A stretch of DNA of 64,000 nt from Acidobacteriota bacterium (GTDB taxonomy: Bacteria > Acidobacteriota > Terriglobia > UBA7540). A model generated the notes under the pieces. It worked only from the letters and a program-made list of their open reading frames with translations, did not search any database and had not been told where the DNA came from. The stretch is taken from contig JAKCCV010000001.1 of NCBI GenBank assembly GCA_021838785.1, forward strand, positions 62,001-126,000. Reading direction: 5' to 3'. Position numbers and translations under genes: made by a program. Shown here piece after piece: positions 9,024-17,704 of this stretch. Position 1 is the stretch's first letter. Each line of letters begins with the position of its first letter.

Positions 9024-9986
9024 ATGGACTGGAAAGATATCCCGCGACGCTTTTTCGACCGCCGCTCGGCTCCCCGGCGCACCACGTTACCCGCCCTGGC
9101 GTTCGAGGTGGGCGCCAGCTTTGTCGCGGGAGCGCGCCTTGACCGCTCATCGCGCCGAATCAAACACATCGGAATTCGCCAGCTCCCCAGCAACGCACTG
9201 CCTGCCGGCCCGCCGCCGCACCAGGATCGGCTCGCCGGTATTCGGAATTCTTTTGCGGAGCTGGCGAGCGAGTTGGGCGGCGCGGGAGGGCCGCTCGGGC
9301 TTCTGTTGCCGGATGGCATGGTGCGCGTGGCGTCGTTGACCTTTGAGACTCTACCGAGCAGCGCTCGAGAATCGGATGCTTTGATCCGGTGGCGGCTGAA
9401 GGATTTGCTGCCCTACCCTCCGAACGAGGCCCGAATCAGCTACGAGATTGTGCGGAACGGCGCAGGTCCCATCGAGGTGGTGGCCATGGCGGCTCGATCC
9501 TCGGTGTTGGCCGAATATGAGAGCGTCATGGAACCCCTGAATGGGCAGCTTACGTTATTGCTTCCTGTGACCGCAGCGTTACTTCCTCTTCTGCCCCCGG
9601 CCACCTCGGCAGAGCTGCTCCTTCATATTTCCGGTGCAGGACTGACCACCGTGATGGTGGCCGGTGACCGGTTGTTATTGTGGCGGCACGAGCCCGTGGA
9701 CGCTGTTGATCAGCTCCCCCAGGCAGCGACGGATGAAATGGTGCGGGTGCTCGCCAGCGCTCAGGACCGACTGAAAGTTGAGGTTCGCCGGGCATGGCTT
9801 TACGCCGGACCGCTTTCGGAGGAAGCCTGGGTCGAGCGCTTGCGAGAGACCACGGACCTCGAGATGAACGATCTTCCCTGCCCGCCAGGGTATGCCGCGG
9901 CGCTTCCGCCGGATGAGCAAGACCTGCTGACGCCCTACGGTATGCCCTTTGCCGGACTCATCGCCAATCGTGGATCGAACCCATGA
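9024..9986 (+). CDS. pilM: PilM/GspL-like actin-fold assembly protein
   Basis: A 320-residue protein whose start is placed at the ATG at 9024. It has the ASKHA-fold pattern of PilM and cytoplasmic GspL (LAFEVGASFVAGARL near the N-terminus, GPLGLLLPDGMVRV, IRWRLKDLLPYPPNEARISYEIV, and LLLHISGAGLTTVMVAGDRLL as the second phosphate-loop region). No membrane span is present, so it is closer to PilM than to full GspL. It should sit on the cytoplasmic face and contact the PilN-like protein encoded next, with which it overlaps by 4 bp. Sequence conservation is low in this family, so the assignment rests on motif order and neighbours. Confidence 0.75.
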   Translation: MDWKDIPRRFFDRRSAPRRTTLPALAFEVGASFVAGARLDRSSRRIKHIGIRQLPSNALPAGPPPHQDRLAGIRNSFAELASELGGAGGPLGLLLPDGMVRVASLTFETLPSSARESDALIRWRLKDLLPYPPNEARISYEIVRNGAGPIEVVAMAARSSVLAEYESVMEPLNGQLTLLLPVTAALLPLLPPATSAELLLHISGAGLTTVMVAGDRLLLWRHEPVDAVDQLPQAATDEMVRVLASAQDRLKVEVRRAWLYAGPLSEEAWVERLRETTDLEMNDLPCPPGYAAALPPDEQDLLTPYGMPFAGLIANRGSNP

Positions 9987-10603
9987 AGGTTTCCCTGAAT
10001 TTGGCAACGCCACTTGGCTGGCACGAGCGTTACCGCCTGGCCGTGGGCACCTTGGTCCTGGCGGTTGCGCTCGGCGTTTTGGGAAGTTTAGTGCGCTCTG
10101 CGGTGGCGAACTACCGAGAAGATCAGAGCGTCGCAACGTCGTATGCCCAGGCTCATCAACGCCTGGTCCGTCTGCAAAAAAGGGTGTCATCGCTCCAGCA
10201 GTACCTCGCTCGGCCGGAGCTCCATCGTTTGGTTGAGGAAACAACCTACTTAAATGGTCTAATCGAACGGAAGCAGTTTTCAGTGGCAGGCCTGACCGCG
10301 CGGGTGAGCCAATTGTTGCCCCCCGATGTTCGAGTGGACGGGCTTTCGTTTTCAGTGACGGCTCCCCATCCAATAGTTCATCTCTCCGTGGAAGCCAAGA
10401 GCGAGCGGGCGTTCGAAGCCTTTCTGAACAACCTCGAAGGCGCGGCGGATTTTTCCGACGTTGTGGTGGCGAATCAGGGTTTTGCGGACACGGACACCCC
10501 AGGCAACAGCAGCACCGTGCTCGCAACCTGCACGGCAAAGTACCACGGAGCGGGAATCATTGCCGAGGGGCAAGGAATAACGGATGCTCAGACCTCGCCG
10601 TAA
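9983..10603 (+). CDS. pilN: PilN-like inner-membrane assembly protein
   Basis: A 206-residue protein with a short cytoplasmic N-terminus containing SLNLATP, which corresponds to the PilN motif that binds PilM. One membrane span follows (LAVGTLVLAVALGVLGSLV), then a coiled coil (LVRLQKRVSSLQQYLARPE) and a ferredoxin-like periplasmic domain (LLPPDVRVDGLSFSV...HLSVEAKSERAFEAFLNNLE). It should bridge the cytoplasmic PilM-like protein and the PilO-like partner. The genes on both sides overlap it (4 bp upstream, 20 bp downstream). Confidence 0.78.
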   Translation: MKVSLNLATPLGWHERYRLAVGTLVLAVALGVLGSLVRSAVANYREDQSVATSYAQAHQRLVRLQKRVSSLQQYLARPELHRLVEETTYLNGLIERKQFSVAGLTARVSQLLPPDVRVDGLSFSVTAPHPIVHLSVEAKSERAFEAFLNNLEGAADFSDVVVANQGFADTDTPGNSSTVLATCTAKYHGAGIIAEGQGITDAQTSP

Positions 10604-11132
10604 AACCCTCCGAAGATGGATTGAGCGCGCCGCGTTGCTCGTGCTGACGCTCGATGTGGTCGTTTACGCCGCGGTGGTGCGACCGCTGGCGCGCCGAGTA
10701 GCTCAGCACGAAGAGTCCTTTGACCGCGTGCGGCTGGCCGCCTTCGACGCCGAGGCCCAGGCCGCGCGCTTGGAGCGCTTACGCTCCTCGTTGCCGCAGG
10801 ATGCCCAGGACTTGCACGCTTTCTTGGCTCAGCATGTGCCGGCGCGGCGCTGGGGCTTCTCCCAGGCGGAGCAACTTGTCCGCCATCTGACAAGCCAAAG
10901 CCACGTGACGCTGGTCAGCGTCAGTTACAAGTTGAGTTCTGCGGGCCAGCAGCCGCTCGACCGCCTGGGAATACAGATGACCGCGACAGGATCATTTCCA
11001 GACCTTCTCAACTTTGCCCATGCCATTGAGACCGCCAGCGACTTGATTTTGGTGCGCGATTTTAGCTTTACGGCAAGCGGAGGGCGGAATATCTCGCTCA
11101 CCGTGGATGCGGATCTTTACTTGACGCCATGA
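10584..11132 (+). CDS. pilO: PilO-like inner-membrane assembly protein
   Basis: A 182-residue protein with one N-terminal membrane span (AALLVLTLDVVVYAAVV), a coiled-coil stretch (FDAEAQAARLERLRSSLPQ) and a small periplasmic alpha/beta domain ending SFTASGGRNISLTVDADLYL. This layout and its position after the PilN-like gene match PilO, which pairs with PilN in the alignment subcomplex. It overlaps pilN by 20 bp and the next gene by 4 bp. Confidence 0.72.
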   Translation: MLRPRRKTLRRWIERAALLVLTLDVVVYAAVVRPLARRVAQHEESFDRVRLAAFDAEAQAARLERLRSSLPQDAQDLHAFLAQHVPARRWGFSQAEQLVRHLTSQSHVTLVSVSYKLSSAGQQPLDRLGIQMTATGSFPDLLNFAHAIETASDLILVRDFSFTASGGRNISLTVDADLYLTP

Positions 11133-11686
11133 CAACATCTCGTTCCATTCAAAAGTGGGGGCCAATCGTGCTTGGCGTCGTATGCTTGTTCATGATCGTC
11201 AAGCTGGTGCGGGAGCTTAACGGTTCACCGCAACCGGCGGCGCGGGTGGATAGCCCGTCGGCCCACAGAGGTCGCAGGTCCGTAAAAATTCACGCCCTGG
11301 AGAACAACTTGACGGCATCGGGTGAACTCCGTTTGGATGTCTTAAAAGCAGCCAACCAACGGCCGCTCCCAACCTTCTCACGGAATCCCTTCGGCTATCC
11401 CCCGCCCCCTCCGCCGCCGGGCATGAGTCCCGGCGAGCGTCTGAGCGGCGATGCCTCCTCGCCACCCCCTCCGCCGCCTATTCCGTTAAAGGCTTTAGGA
11501 TATTCGCAGGACCAGGAAGGCAACCGACAGGCATATCTTTCCGGCCAGGATGAGGTTTACGCCGCGCGCGTGGGTGATGAAATATCCCACCGTTACAAGG
11601 TTCTGGCCATCACCCCCATGGCGGTGATTGTGGAGGACACCCAGTCTGGAGAAAAGGCCAGACTTCCGATTCCACAAGCTCAGTGA
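11129..11686 (+). CDS. PilP/GspC-like periplasmic linker protein
   Basis: A 185-residue protein with one N-terminal membrane anchor (IVLGVVCLFMIVKLV), a flexible region with two polyproline runs, and a C-terminal beta-rich domain (PLKALGYSQDQEGNRQAYLSGQDEVYAARVGDEISHRYKVLAI). The C-terminal domain resembles the homology region of GspC/PilP, which connects the inner-membrane platform to the secretin. The polyproline stretches would span the periplasm. Position directly after the PilM/N/O-like set supports the role; the exact family is uncertain. Confidence 0.65.
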   Translation: MTTSRSIQKWGPIVLGVVCLFMIVKLVRELNGSPQPAARVDSPSAHRGRRSVKIHALENNLTASGELRLDVLKAANQRPLPTFSRNPFGYPPPPPPPGMSPGERLSGDASSPPPPPPIPLKALGYSQDQEGNRQAYLSGQDEVYAARVGDEISHRYKVLAITPMAVIVEDTQSGEKARLPIPQAQ

Positions 11687-11693
11687 GGCTGCA

Positions 11694-12422
11694 ATGTTTC
11701 GCAAAAATGGATCACCCAAAAACCAAGGCTACGTGCTCCTGATCATCATGATGATGCTCGCCATCTTGCTGATCATGCTGACGGAGGCGATGGCCAGCGT
11801 CTATACGGAAGCTCAGCGCGAGCGAGAGAAAGAGTTAATTTTTCGCGGCCAGCAGTACGCCCGGGCGATCTATCTGTTTCACTTGCAGTTCAATCGCTAT
11901 CCGACGTCGGTGAAAGAGCTTTTGGAAACCAACGGGATGCGTTTTTTGCGGCAGGCCTACCGCGACCCCGTGGCGCGAAACGGCAAATGGCGGTTTATCC
12001 ACGCCACCGCCAATGGAATTGTCACCGATTCAAAAACCCTCACCCCTCCCGGCATGGTCAACGGCCAAGGCACACAACCAGGCCTCGGCGGTGGCACGGG
12101 GCCCATGCAAGGCAACGGCCCCAATCCGCTTGGATTTTCTACTCAATCCCAAAAAATCGAAGGAGCGTATATCGTAGGCGTGGCGCCGCTAAGCAACCAA
12201 CAATCCATCATCGTCTATAACCATCATACCCATTACGACAACTGGGAGTTTTTCGGAATTCCTGGGGTTCCGGGTTCGGTGGTGCGGACGGTGACCATTC
12301 CCGGCATCGCCCTTCCCTCACCTCAAGCTCAACCAGGCGCCGCGCCAACGCCGCAAGGCGCAGGCCCCGCCTCGCAATTTCCTTCTATGTCGCCTATGAC
12401 GCCCGGCGGCGGCCCACAATAA
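11694..12422 (+). CDS. Pilin-like type II secretion protein
   Basis: A 242-residue protein, taking the ATG at 11694 rather than the upstream frame start inside the previous gene. The N-terminus resembles a prepilin signal (NQGYVLLIIMMMLAILL) but lacks Glu at +5, as in GspK-type tip pseudopilins. The helix continues into EAQREREKELIFRGQQYARAI and FNRYPTSVKELLETNGMRFLR, a pattern common in acidobacterial secretion clusters. The rest is Gly/Pro-rich with a proline-rich tail. It is the last gene of the operon and faces dnaJ. Confidence 0.65.
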   Translation: MFRKNGSPKNQGYVLLIIMMMLAILLIMLTEAMASVYTEAQREREKELIFRGQQYARAIYLFHLQFNRYPTSVKELLETNGMRFLRQAYRDPVARNGKWRFIHATANGIVTDSKTLTPPGMVNGQGTQPGLGGGTGPMQGNGPNPLGFSTQSQKIEGAYIVGVAPLSNQQSIIVYNHHTHYDNWEFFGIPGVPGSVVRTVTIPGIALPSPQAQPGAAPTPQGAGPASQFPSMSPMTPGGGPQ

Positions 12423-12549
12423 AAGCATTCGGCGACAGGCGTGGCGGTCTAAATCGTAGCAACGCCCTGACCCGGTTCCCGGGCTCCCAACCGGTGGCAG
12501 CCCACGAGCCTAATAGTTATGGGGATTGGCAAACGAATGCGAGCGACCG

Positions 12550-13677
12550 CTAGCCGAAAACATCTCTGGCCTTTTCGCCCGCCGAGCGGCTGAGGGGTTT
12601 GTTTTCCACGCGGACGGAAGGGGCAAGCATTTCAAACAGGCGGCGCTGTTCACCTCGGAGTCGAGTGGGAATGACAACCTCAACGGCAACGTAGAGGTCC
12701 CCGCGGCCACGTCCATTCAAGGACGGCATCCCCTTGCCGCGCAAGCGGAACACCGCGCCCGGTTGAGTGCCCTCTGGAATCCTCAACTTCTGAGTACCGT
12801 CCAAAGTGGGGACAGAAATTTCGGCGCCAAGAGCCGCTTGGGCCACCGAGATCGGAATCGAAAGGTAGAGATCATCTCCGCGCCGTTCGAAATGGGGGTG
12901 AGGGCGAACTCGCAGAACGACATAGAGATCGCCTGGAGGGCCGCCAAAAAGACCTGCCTCACCCTCTCCCGCCACGCGCAGGCGGGTGCCTTCGTCCACG
13001 CCGGCAGGAATTCTCAGGTTGAGAACCTTTTCGCGCCGGACCCGGCCTTCGCCCGAGCAATCCGGGCAGGGGTCGCGGTTCACCTGTCCGGTCCCCTGAC
13101 ACTGCGGGCAGGTTCTCGAAACCACGAAGAAACCTTGACTGTGGCGAATCTGTCCGCGACCCGCGCACGCCGGGCAATTGGTCAGCGCGCTGCCGCCCCG
13201 CGAGCCACTGCCATGACAACTTCCGCAAATCTCGTTGCGCGGAATTTTAATTCTCGTGTCAAGCCCTGTGGCAGCCTCCTCGAAGGAAAGCTCCACCTCA
13301 TAGCGAAGATCCGCTCCCCGCTCAGCTCGACTCCGGCGCCCGCGGGAGCGGCCGAAAACCTCGCCGAAATCAAAGAAGGAACCAAAAAGATCCTCAAAAT
13401 CTGAAAAAATCGTCGCGGAGAAATCGGGCGCAGCGGCCCCTGACCCGCTCACAGCGGCAAACCCATAGCGGTCGTAAGCGGCTCGCTTCTCGCGGTCCGC
13501 CAGCACGCTGTAGGCTTCGGTGATTTCCTTGAATTTTTCCTCCGCCTCCGCCTTCCGATCCGGATTGCGGTCGGGATGATATTGCAGGGCGAGCCTGCGG
13601 TAGGCACTCTTAATCGTCTGCTCGTCGGCGTCTCGTGGAACGCCCAGCACTTCGTAATAGTCGGTCTTGCCGTTCAA
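12550..13677 (-). CDS. dnaJ: Chaperone DnaJ
   Basis: A 375-residue Hsp40 co-chaperone. The J domain carries HPD at 34-36. The usual Gly/Phe linker is short and glycine-poor. Four zinc repeats follow (CGSCHGSG, CPACAGRG, CPQCQGTG, CPDCSGEG), then the two C-terminal substrate-binding domains, including FERRGDDLYLSIPISVAQAALGAEI. It delivers unfolded substrate to DnaK and stimulates its ATPase. It is downstream of grpE by 61 bp, probably in one transcript with hrcA. DnaK itself is not in the window. Confidence 0.95.
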   Translation of the reverse strand: MNGKTDYYEVLGVPRDADEQTIKSAYRRLALQYHPDRNPDRKAEAEEKFKEITEAYSVLADREKRAAYDRYGFAAVSGSGAAAPDFSATIFSDFEDLFGSFFDFGEVFGRSRGRRSRAERGADLRYEVELSFEEAATGLDTRIKIPRNEICGSCHGSGSRGGSALTNCPACAGRGQIRHSQGFFVVSRTCPQCQGTGQVNRDPCPDCSGEGRVRREKVLNLRIPAGVDEGTRLRVAGEGEAGLFGGPPGDLYVVLRVRPHPHFERRGDDLYLSIPISVAQAALGAEISVPTLDGTQKLRIPEGTQPGAVFRLRGKGMPSLNGRGRGDLYVAVEVVIPTRLRGEQRRLFEMLAPSVRVENKPLSRSAGEKARDVFG

Positions 13678-13738
13678 AATATAACCTCACTGACCCTTGC
13701 CGAAGGTTTCGCTTCCCCGGCGGCTTGAAAGTTTCCCC

Positions 13739-14365
13739 TTACCCTTGCGACCTGGAACTCTCGCTCGCGCTCCCGGGATGGATGGCGACTTTGACCACGG
13801 CAGGCCGCAGCAACCGCTGTCGGAGCTTGTACCCCCGTTGTAATTCTTCAACAATTTCGTGGTCGCGGTGCTCCGGACTCACCACGGTTTCCACCGCTTG
13901 GTGGACATGCGGGTCAAACAGCATGCCCTCGGTCGGAATCACCGTCACGCCCGCGCGCTCCAGGACTTCGAGCAGTTCGCGGTGGATAAGCTTCAAGCCC
14001 TCGTAAAATTGGCCGGGAATTTTGTCGTCCCGATGCTTGAGCGCCCGCTCCAAGGAATCAACCGTCGGAAGCAAGGCTCGGATGAGGTCGGCGGTCGCGT
14101 GTTGCAGGAAATCCTGCTTCTCACGCTCAACGCGCTTGCGCAGATTCTCCAGTTCCGCCTGCTTCCGCAGCAGCCGGTCGAATAGCTCCTGCTTCTCAGC
14201 CTGGAGCTTGTTGTAAGCGGCCGTGAGTTCGCTCTTCGAGAGAGAACTTGCCGCTGCCGTCGGCGGATGCTCCTCCTCCGCGCTCGGTGCCGCCTTCGGC
14301 GCGGTGCTCAGAGGCGGAGCCTCGTTGTTTTGGCTTGCGTTGAATTCCTTTTCGTCCGGCATCAA
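13739..14365 (-). CDS. grpE: Nucleotide exchange factor GrpE
   Basis: A 208-residue protein. After an acidic, low-complexity N-terminus, a long coiled coil (NKLQAEKQELFDRLLRKQAELENLRKR) forms the dimerisation stalk. The C-terminal beta domain contains the GrpE signature region (FDPHVHQAVETV...IVEELQRGYKLRQRLLRPAVVKV). It releases ADP from DnaK. It lies between hrcA and dnaJ, about 80 bp downstream of hrcA. Confidence 0.94.
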   Translation of the reverse strand: MMPDEKEFNASQNNEAPPLSTAPKAAPSAEEEHPPTAAASSLSKSELTAAYNKLQAEKQELFDRLLRKQAELENLRKRVEREKQDFLQHATADLIRALLPTVDSLERALKHRDDKIPGQFYEGLKLIHRELLEVLERAGVTVIPTEGMLFDPHVHQAVETVVSPEHRDHEIVEELQRGYKLRQRLLRPAVVKVAIHPGSASESSRSQG

Positions 14366-14445
14366 ATCGAAACCCGCGATGCTCAGGTCCGCGTCGGCGT
14401 TCGTCCGCCGCGCTGGGCAACTTCGGAGTGCCCGCTCGGTGCTGG

Positions 14446-15495
14446 TCAGTTAAAGCTCAGCACCTGACTGCAACGCTGTGCCACGTAGGCGACCGTCGGC
14501 ACAGCGCGATCATACTCCATTCGTGTCGGGCCGACCACGGCGAGCGCGCCGACCGTGCGCTGACGATATTGAAGCGGCGCAATGATCAGGGCGCAGGACT
14601 GCATCTCACGGGCCGGGTTTTCCCGGCCAATCAGCACCTGAACACCCAGTTCCGCAGCGGATAAGCAAGCGTTCAGTATTTCTGTGAGTCGCGCTTTCTC
14701 CTCCAGCGCCGATAAGAGCGCCTGAATCCGCTCGCGGTCGCCAAACTCCGGCTGATTGAGGATGTGGGCCGTTCCTTCGACAAACAGAGCATCCGGTTCG
14801 CCAACATCCAAGTCGCCTTCTGTTAACAAACGCGCCGCGTTGGTGACGACGGCATCTGCAAAAGCGCGGGCCTCTTCCGCTCGCTTCGAGATTTCCAACC
14901 GAATGGCTCGCAGGGACCATCCGCGGAACTCGGTATTCAGGTAGTTGGCGGCACGGTCCAATTCCGTCTGCGAAAAGTCCTCCGGCAACCGAATGAGCCA
15001 ACTTTTAATCAGCTCCGGTTTTGAGACAATCACTCCCACGGCGCGCTTTTCGGACAGCTTCACGAACTTCACATGCTCGAGCAATTTCTCACTCGTCGCC
15101 GGACCCAAAGCCACGCCCACGCTCTTCGATACGTTGGAGAGAATCCGCGATGCCGACGACATGGTCTCTTCCGGGAGCGCGTCTTCGATGAGCAGCAGTC
15201 GGTCAATATGCCTTGCCATCTCTGAGGGAAGGCGGGGCACCCCCATCACGCAGTCCACATAAAAACGATAGGCCTTCTCGGTCGGAATTCGGCCTGCCGA
15301 GGTATGGGGCTGCGCGAGAAGCCCTTCCGCTTCCAGTTCTGCCATCACGTGGCGAATCGTCGCCGGGCTGAGCGGCTCCTTAATATCCAGCATGACCGCT
15401 TTTGAGCCTACCGGCTGCGCACTCGCGATATAGTGACGCAGAATCGCACTCAATACGTTGCGACGTCTCGCCTCGCGGTCTGGCTCGTTTCTCAT
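14446..15495 (-). CDS. hrcA: Heat-inducible transcription repressor HrcA
   Basis: A 349-residue repressor. A winged-helix N-terminus (LSAILRHYIASAQPVGSKAV, SPATIRHVMAELEAEGLLAQPHTSAGRIPTEKAYR) is followed by a GAF-like domain with an inserted dimerisation region. The motif SAGRIPT is diagnostic. HrcA normally binds CIRCE operators before heat-shock operons. I could not find a CIRCE (TTAGCACTC-N9-GAGTGCTAA) in the 140 bp before this gene, so autoregulation through a canonical site is not supported here. It is divergent from a secreted-protein gene. Confidence 0.94.
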   Translation of the reverse strand: MRNEPDREARRRNVLSAILRHYIASAQPVGSKAVMLDIKEPLSPATIRHVMAELEAEGLLAQPHTSAGRIPTEKAYRFYVDCVMGVPRLPSEMARHIDRLLLIEDALPEETMSSASRILSNVSKSVGVALGPATSEKLLEHVKFVKLSEKRAVGVIVSKPELIKSWLIRLPEDFSQTELDRAANYLNTEFRGWSLRAIRLEISKRAEEARAFADAVVTNAARLLTEGDLDVGEPDALFVEGTAHILNQPEFGDRERIQALLSALEEKARLTEILNACLSAAELGVQVLIGRENPAREMQSCALIIAPLQYRQRTVGALAVVGPTRMEYDRAVPTVAYVAQRCSQVLSFN

Positions 15496-15637
15496 CTCAA
15501 TCTAAACCCAAAGTTATCAGTGGAATAGCTCCAATCCCACAAGTCCATTTTATCACACCTCCGAGCCTTGTCAATTTAGGTTGAATTGAGGTGTTGAAGG
15601 GTCTATCCTGAAGCTGGAAGTGTCTAAGGAGGGTGGT

Positions 15638-16333
15638 ATGCTCCGATGGACCTTGATCCCGCTGGCTTTGGCGGCGAGCGCGCTGGCCGTGACCGCCGGT
15701 GCGCAGCGAATTAGATTTCAGGCGGCTCAACCGCAGGCTCGGCCCTACCCTGAACAACCGGCCTTTTCTCCGCTGATCCCACGAGCGCCGGCGATGAACT
15801 TTTCATTTCCTCACCCATTCGTTGCCAACCCCCAACACCCGGGTCCGTCCCCTCAACCGATGCTGGCTCCATCAGAAAGTCCGTTTAATCCGTCTTCGAT
15901 ATTGAAGCCGCAACCACCCAGCCGATTCATTTTTATGAACCCGTTTTATCCTTACAGTCCTTATGCTTTTTCATACCCTTGGGGTTACGCCGGACCCGGC
16001 TATCTGCCGTATGAGAGTCCTTATAACTACCCCTACGATTATTCTCCCTACGGTTACAACGGTTATTCTGGGTTTTGGAACGGTTATCAGGGCGTTTCTC
16101 CGGCCTTGCCGGAACAGACACCCCAGTTCTCTGCCCCACCGACGACTGAAAACCGAATCCCCCGCCCCCGTTTGACCAACCCAGCTTTCGCCATGCCCGG
16201 CGAACCTCCCTTGCCGTCCCAGGTTGCGGTGACGCTCGATGGACGCCGCCAGCCGGAACCATCCTTCGCTCACACTCTGACCATCGGTTCCGGCAAGCAC
16301 ACGCTCGTCATTAGCCCAAGGAAGAGCCCGTAA
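15638..16333 (+). CDS. Secreted Pro/Tyr-rich protein of unknown function
   Basis: A 231-residue protein. The ATG at 15638 follows AAGGAGGGTGGT, an excellent ribosome site, so this is preferred over the upstream GTG at 15620. The signal peptide (LRWTLIPLALAASALAVTAGA) is followed by a Pro/Ala-rich stretch and then a Tyr/Pro/Gly-rich block (residues ~95-150 with repeated YPY, YGY and YSP elements). The C-terminus has a small beta segment (HTLTIGSGKHTLVISP) like a PEGA-type end. No catalytic motif is visible. It may be a surface or cell-wall protein. Confidence 0.7.
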   Translation: MLRWTLIPLALAASALAVTAGAQRIRFQAAQPQARPYPEQPAFSPLIPRAPAMNFSFPHPFVANPQHPGPSPQPMLAPSESPFNPSSILKPQPPSRFIFMNPFYPYSPYAFSYPWGYAGPGYLPYESPYNYPYDYSPYGYNGYSGFWNGYQGVSPALPEQTPQFSAPPTTENRIPRPRLTNPAFAMPGEPPLPSQVAVTLDGRRQPEPSFAHTLTIGSGKHTLVISPRKSP

Positions 16334-16483
16334 ACCAATCGCACGCTCAATCTCTGGCCCGACGGCGGGTTAAAACAGCCAGCGAAAGTTTCACGTCCGC
16401 CGGGCAAAGGGCCCCGGCCAGCGGGGTGGATAGAGAATAAGTATTGGTGAGCTTTCCGATTTGCTATAAAATAGCGCCAGGGG

Positions 16484-16558
16484 TGGTGGGCGATAGAGGA
16501 CTCGAACCTCTGACTTCCACCGTGTGAAGGTGGCACTCTACCGCTGAGTTAATCGCCC
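16484..16558 (-). tRNA. tRNA-Val(CAC)
   Basis: On the minus strand the sequence folds into a complete cloverleaf: acceptor GGGCGAT pairs with ATCGCCC, D arm ACTC/GAGT, anticodon arm CCACC-TTCACAC-GGTGG with anticodon CAC, and T arm AGAGG-TTCGAGT-CCTCT. The 3' CCA is encoded. It reads the valine codon GUG. Confidence 0.95.
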
Positions 16559-16628
16559 CGAGGCGTACTAAGCTACCAAATTTCGGTCCGCCCGTCTAGA
16601 GAGAGTGGTTATCTTCCGCCGAGAGCCA

Positions 16629-17600
16629 ATGGAGCCGATCCCTGCAACAAGCCACGCGGCCGCTTCAGCCGAGCTCCTCTTGCGGGTGCAGCAATCCGTC
16701 GAAGGGGTAATCCGTGGCAAGCGCGAAGCCATCCAGTTTGCCCTCGTGGCCCTGATTGCGCGGGGCCATTTGCTGATTGAGGACGTGCCGGGTGTAGGCA
16801 AAACCACGCTGGCGCACTCTCTGGCGCGATCCTTCAACTGCACGTTCCAGCGAATTCAATTCACTTCGGACATGCTTCCTTCCGACGTCATCGGGATTAG
16901 CGTCTATAATCAGCAAACCCGGCAATTTGAATTTCGGCCCGGCCCCATCTTTGCGAATATTGTGCTCGCCGATGAGATCAACCGCACCACGCCCAAAACT
17001 CAGAGCGCCCTGCTCGAAGCGATGAATGAGTCTCAAGTCACCGTGGATAATCGCACCTACCCTCTGCCCAAGCCGTTCATGGTGGTGGCCACGCAGAATC
17101 CCAACGAGCACCACGGAACTTATCCTCTGCCTGAGTCGCAACTCGACCGTTTCCTCATACGGCTTCGCATCGGCTATCCGCCGGCCCAGAATGAAAAGGA
17201 GATTCTGCGGAATTTTGCCGCCAATAACCCCTTGGCGGCCGTTGAGCCTGTGATGAGCGCGGAAGAGGTGGCGGAGATGCAGGAACAGGCTCGGAACATC
17301 ACCGTGGATGATGCGCTGGTGGGCTATCTGCTGGCCTTGGTCGAGAAAACTCGCCAGCACGAGCATCTGACGCTCGGGGTCAGCCCTCGAGGCTCCATGA
17401 TGCTTTACCGGGCGGCCCAGGCGCTGGCTCTGCTTGAAGGCCGGCATTACACCATTCCCGACGATTTCAAACGTTTGGTTCTGCCTGTCTTTGCTCATCG
17501 CTGCGTTGTCAGTTCGCGCTATGCTTCGGCCCTCCGCAAAACCGATCAAGCGGAGGCCATCCTTCGGGACATCATCGAATCCACTCCCGTCCCACTTTAG
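16629..17600 (+). CDS. MoxR-family AAA+ ATPase
   Basis: A 323-residue ATPase from the ATG at 16629; a GTG eight codons upstream (16605) is also possible. Walker A lies at about 52-60 (DVPGVGKTT). Walker B is IVLADEINRTTPK near 111-122, followed by the MoxR signature ALLEAMNESQVTVD and sensor 1 VVATQNPNE. The C-terminal lid has GVSPRGSMMLYRAAQALALLEGR. MoxR ATPases act as chaperones in maturation of metalloenzymes or von Willebrand-domain proteins. The usual partners (DUF58, VWA proteins) do not follow it here, so its client is unknown. Confidence 0.92.
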   Translation: MEPIPATSHAAASAELLLRVQQSVEGVIRGKREAIQFALVALIARGHLLIEDVPGVGKTTLAHSLARSFNCTFQRIQFTSDMLPSDVIGISVYNQQTRQFEFRPGPIFANIVLADEINRTTPKTQSALLEAMNESQVTVDNRTYPLPKPFMVVATQNPNEHHGTYPLPESQLDRFLIRLRIGYPPAQNEKEILRNFAANNPLAAVEPVMSAEEVAEMQEQARNITVDDALVGYLLALVEKTRQHEHLTLGVSPRGSMMLYRAAQALALLEGRHYTIPDDFKRLVLPVFAHRCVVSSRYASALRKTDQAEAILRDIIESTPVPL

Positions 17601-17704
17601 GCGCTGGAGTTCCGTTAACTCCCTCAGCTTTGGAGTGCCTGGCTAGAAGTACGAATTCCGCGCTTTTAGGCTGAACGAATCGAGGCCCATCAGCCATCGT
17701 TGGG

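Noticed and set aside
15496-15637. CIRCE operator before hrcA
   Set aside because: No inverted repeat resembling TTAGCACTC-N9-GAGTGCTAA could be found in this stretch.
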